Positions 5,217-5,588 of a stretch of DNA of 5,588 nucleotides are shown piece after piece. The stretch is from contig CALDZZ010000007.1 in NCBI GenBank assembly GCA_937944075.1, forward strand, positions 1 through 5,588, in the 5' to 3' direction. This DNA comes from an uncultured Rhizobiaceae group bacterium (GTDB taxonomy: Bacteria; Pseudomonadota; Alphaproteobacteria; Rhizobiales; Rhizobiaceae). Under the pieces are notes generated by a model that worked only from the letters and a program-made list of their open reading frames with translations, had not been told where the DNA came from and searched no databases. The first letter of the stretch is position 1, and every line of letters starts with the position of its first letter. The translations under genes and the position numbers were made by a program.

Positions 5217-5244
5217 ATGTTATGTCTTGGGAAGACAGTGTCAG
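5217..5244 (-). promoter_or_regulatory. Candidate fasciclin promoter with a palindrome in the spacer
   Basis: On the minus strand, CTGACA (5244-5239, 5 of 6 to consensus) is followed by 16 bases and TAACAT (5222-5217, 4 of 6). Initiation near 5210 would give a leader of about 23 bases containing the Shine-Dalgarno. The spacer holds a perfect palindrome, TGTCTT-CCC-AAGACA (5237-5223), a possible operator. An alternative upstream element, CTTGAAA near 5269-5275, has no good partner. Confidence 0.4.
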
Positions 5245-5306
5245 TAACGGGAGCTTTTTCGTTTAGTTTCAAGAAAATTGAAAAAAGTGTGAATTCATTT
5301 CCGTTT

Positions 5307-5374
5307 TCAGATTTTAAGTCTGACTTGGGCTGGCTTGTCGGTTTAGGATTAGGGGGAAGTAAAATCTGATTTTT
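5307..5374 (+). promoter_or_regulatory. Long inverted repeat plus T-run upstream of pyrB, possible leader element
   Basis: TCAGATTTTA (5307-5316) and TAAAATCTGA (5360-5369) are perfect 10-bp complements separated by 43 bases, and TTTTT follows at 5370-5374. A competing shorter pairing, TCAGA (5307-5311) with TCTGA (5319-5323), uses the same first arm. The stem is AT-rich and its loop is long, so it is not a standard terminator. Its place 41-108 bases before pyrB on the same strand makes a leader role possible. Confidence 0.3.
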
Positions 5375-5375
5375 C

Positions 5376-5404
5376 TTGCGCAAACAATCAACTGCGCCTA
5401 TAGG
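5376..5404 (+). promoter_or_regulatory. Weak candidate pyrB promoter
   Basis: TTGCGC (5376-5381) is followed by 17 bases and TATAGG (5399-5404), matching at 3 and 4 of 6 positions. Initiation near 5411 would make pyrB almost leaderless and leave out the AGG at 5407-5409 that resembles a Shine-Dalgarno. An alternative -10, TAAAAT (5360-5365, 5 of 6), lacks a good -35 but would leave a leader of about 40 bases. Confidence 0.25.
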
Positions 5405-5414
5405 GTAGGCTTTA

Positions 5415-5588
5415 ATGGTAAATGTTAAAAATTCTCCTTTGAAAAACTATACCAAGCGTCACCTGCTTGGCATTGCAGAGCTTTCCCCCCACGAAATACA
5501 ATACCTTCTCGATCGCGCTGATGATGCGGTTTCCGTTTCTCGCAAACTGGAAAAGAAAAAGAATGTTCTTCGTGGCAGAACCCAGGTC
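5415..5588 (+). CDS. pyrB: Aspartate carbamoyltransferase catalytic subunit, N-terminal 58 residues (truncated by window edge)
   Basis: Aspartate carbamoyltransferase joins carbamoyl phosphate and L-aspartate to give N-carbamoyl-aspartate, the first committed step of pyrimidine synthesis, in the cytoplasm. The open frame from the ATG at 5415 reaches the window edge. It shows the alphaproteobacterial N-terminus: KRHLLGIAELSPHEIQYLLDRADDA, then SRKLEKKK and LRGRTQV, which leads into the carbamoyl-phosphate-binding region (the STRT motif lies beyond the edge). The family is usually about 310 residues, so roughly a fifth is present. The start is supported by the position of HLLGI and by an AGG five bases upstream. 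In rhizobia I recall pyrC, plsY, dprA and topA following. The 227-base upstream gap is shared with the divergent fasciclin gene. Confidence 0.93.
   Translation, partial: MVNVKNSPLKNYTKRHLLGIAELSPHEIQYLLDRADDAVSVSRKLEKKKNVLRGRTQV

Noticed and set aside
5269..5275. CTTGAAA (minus strand) as a heat-shock sigma-32 -35 element for the fasciclin gene
   Set aside because: The sequence at the expected -10 distance (CCCGTTA) is a poor match and the spacing is off; the CTGACA/TAACAT pair is better.
1..5588. Search for CRISPR arrays, toxin-antitoxin pairs, phage or transposon genes, tRNA or rRNA genes
   Set aside because: No regularly spaced repeats, no recognisable mobile or defence proteins, and no tRNA-like or rRNA-like segments were seen on either strand.

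Overview
The window looks like chromosome of an alphaproteobacterium, most likely from the Hyphomicrobiales (Rhizobiales). The GatA, GatC, RuvX and PyrB sequences read like rhizobial orthologues. The gene set (gatC/gatA, a DUF1294 membrane protein, ruvX, then pyrB) matches a neighbourhood I recall from that order. There are no tRNA or rRNA genes, transposases, integrases or CRISPR repeats, and no obvious mobile or defence island. It reads as an ordinary housekeeping region with a few accessory genes set into it.

Layout. Left end, minus strand: gatC (1286-1573), a small gene for a predicted exported four-cysteine protein (803-1276), and gatA (756 to the left edge, truncated by the window). They form one probable operon with a candidate sigma-70 promoter at 1612-1640. 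GatC and GatA are subunits of the tRNA-dependent amidotransferase GatCAB; gatB is not in the window. The exported-protein gene begins 9 bases after gatC, and its ribosome binding site overlaps the gatC stop codon. Next, on the minus strand, is a DUF1294 membrane protein (1662-1967), divergent from ruvX (2031-2498, plus). ruvX runs head-on into a small two-helix membrane protein resembling DUF6105 (2458-2814, minus), and the two coding ends overlap by 41 bp.

The right half carries an AidB-type acyl-CoA dehydrogenase homologue (2951-4567, minus) and an exported FAS1/fasciclin protein (4702-5187, minus), separated by a strong intrinsic terminator at 4612-4644. pyrB starts at 5415 on the plus strand and runs off the right edge after 58 codons. 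The terminator makes aidB a separate transcription unit.

The most interesting signals are regulatory. (i) aidB has no Shine-Dalgarno, and a candidate -10 sits so close to the ATG that the mRNA would be leaderless; a perfect 7-bp inverted repeat with 22-bp centre spacing overlays that promoter. (ii) A perfect 6-3-6 palindrome lies inside the spacer of the candidate fasciclin promoter. (iii) A perfect 10-bp inverted repeat followed by T5 lies upstream of pyrB, and a 50-codon open frame ends in its second arm, a layout that resembles a leader attenuator. (iv) A secreted protein gene is embedded between gatC and gatA. I see no clear evidence for a wholly new multi-gene system. The single-gene calls rest on recognised family motifs; the promoters and operators were found by eye and need testing.
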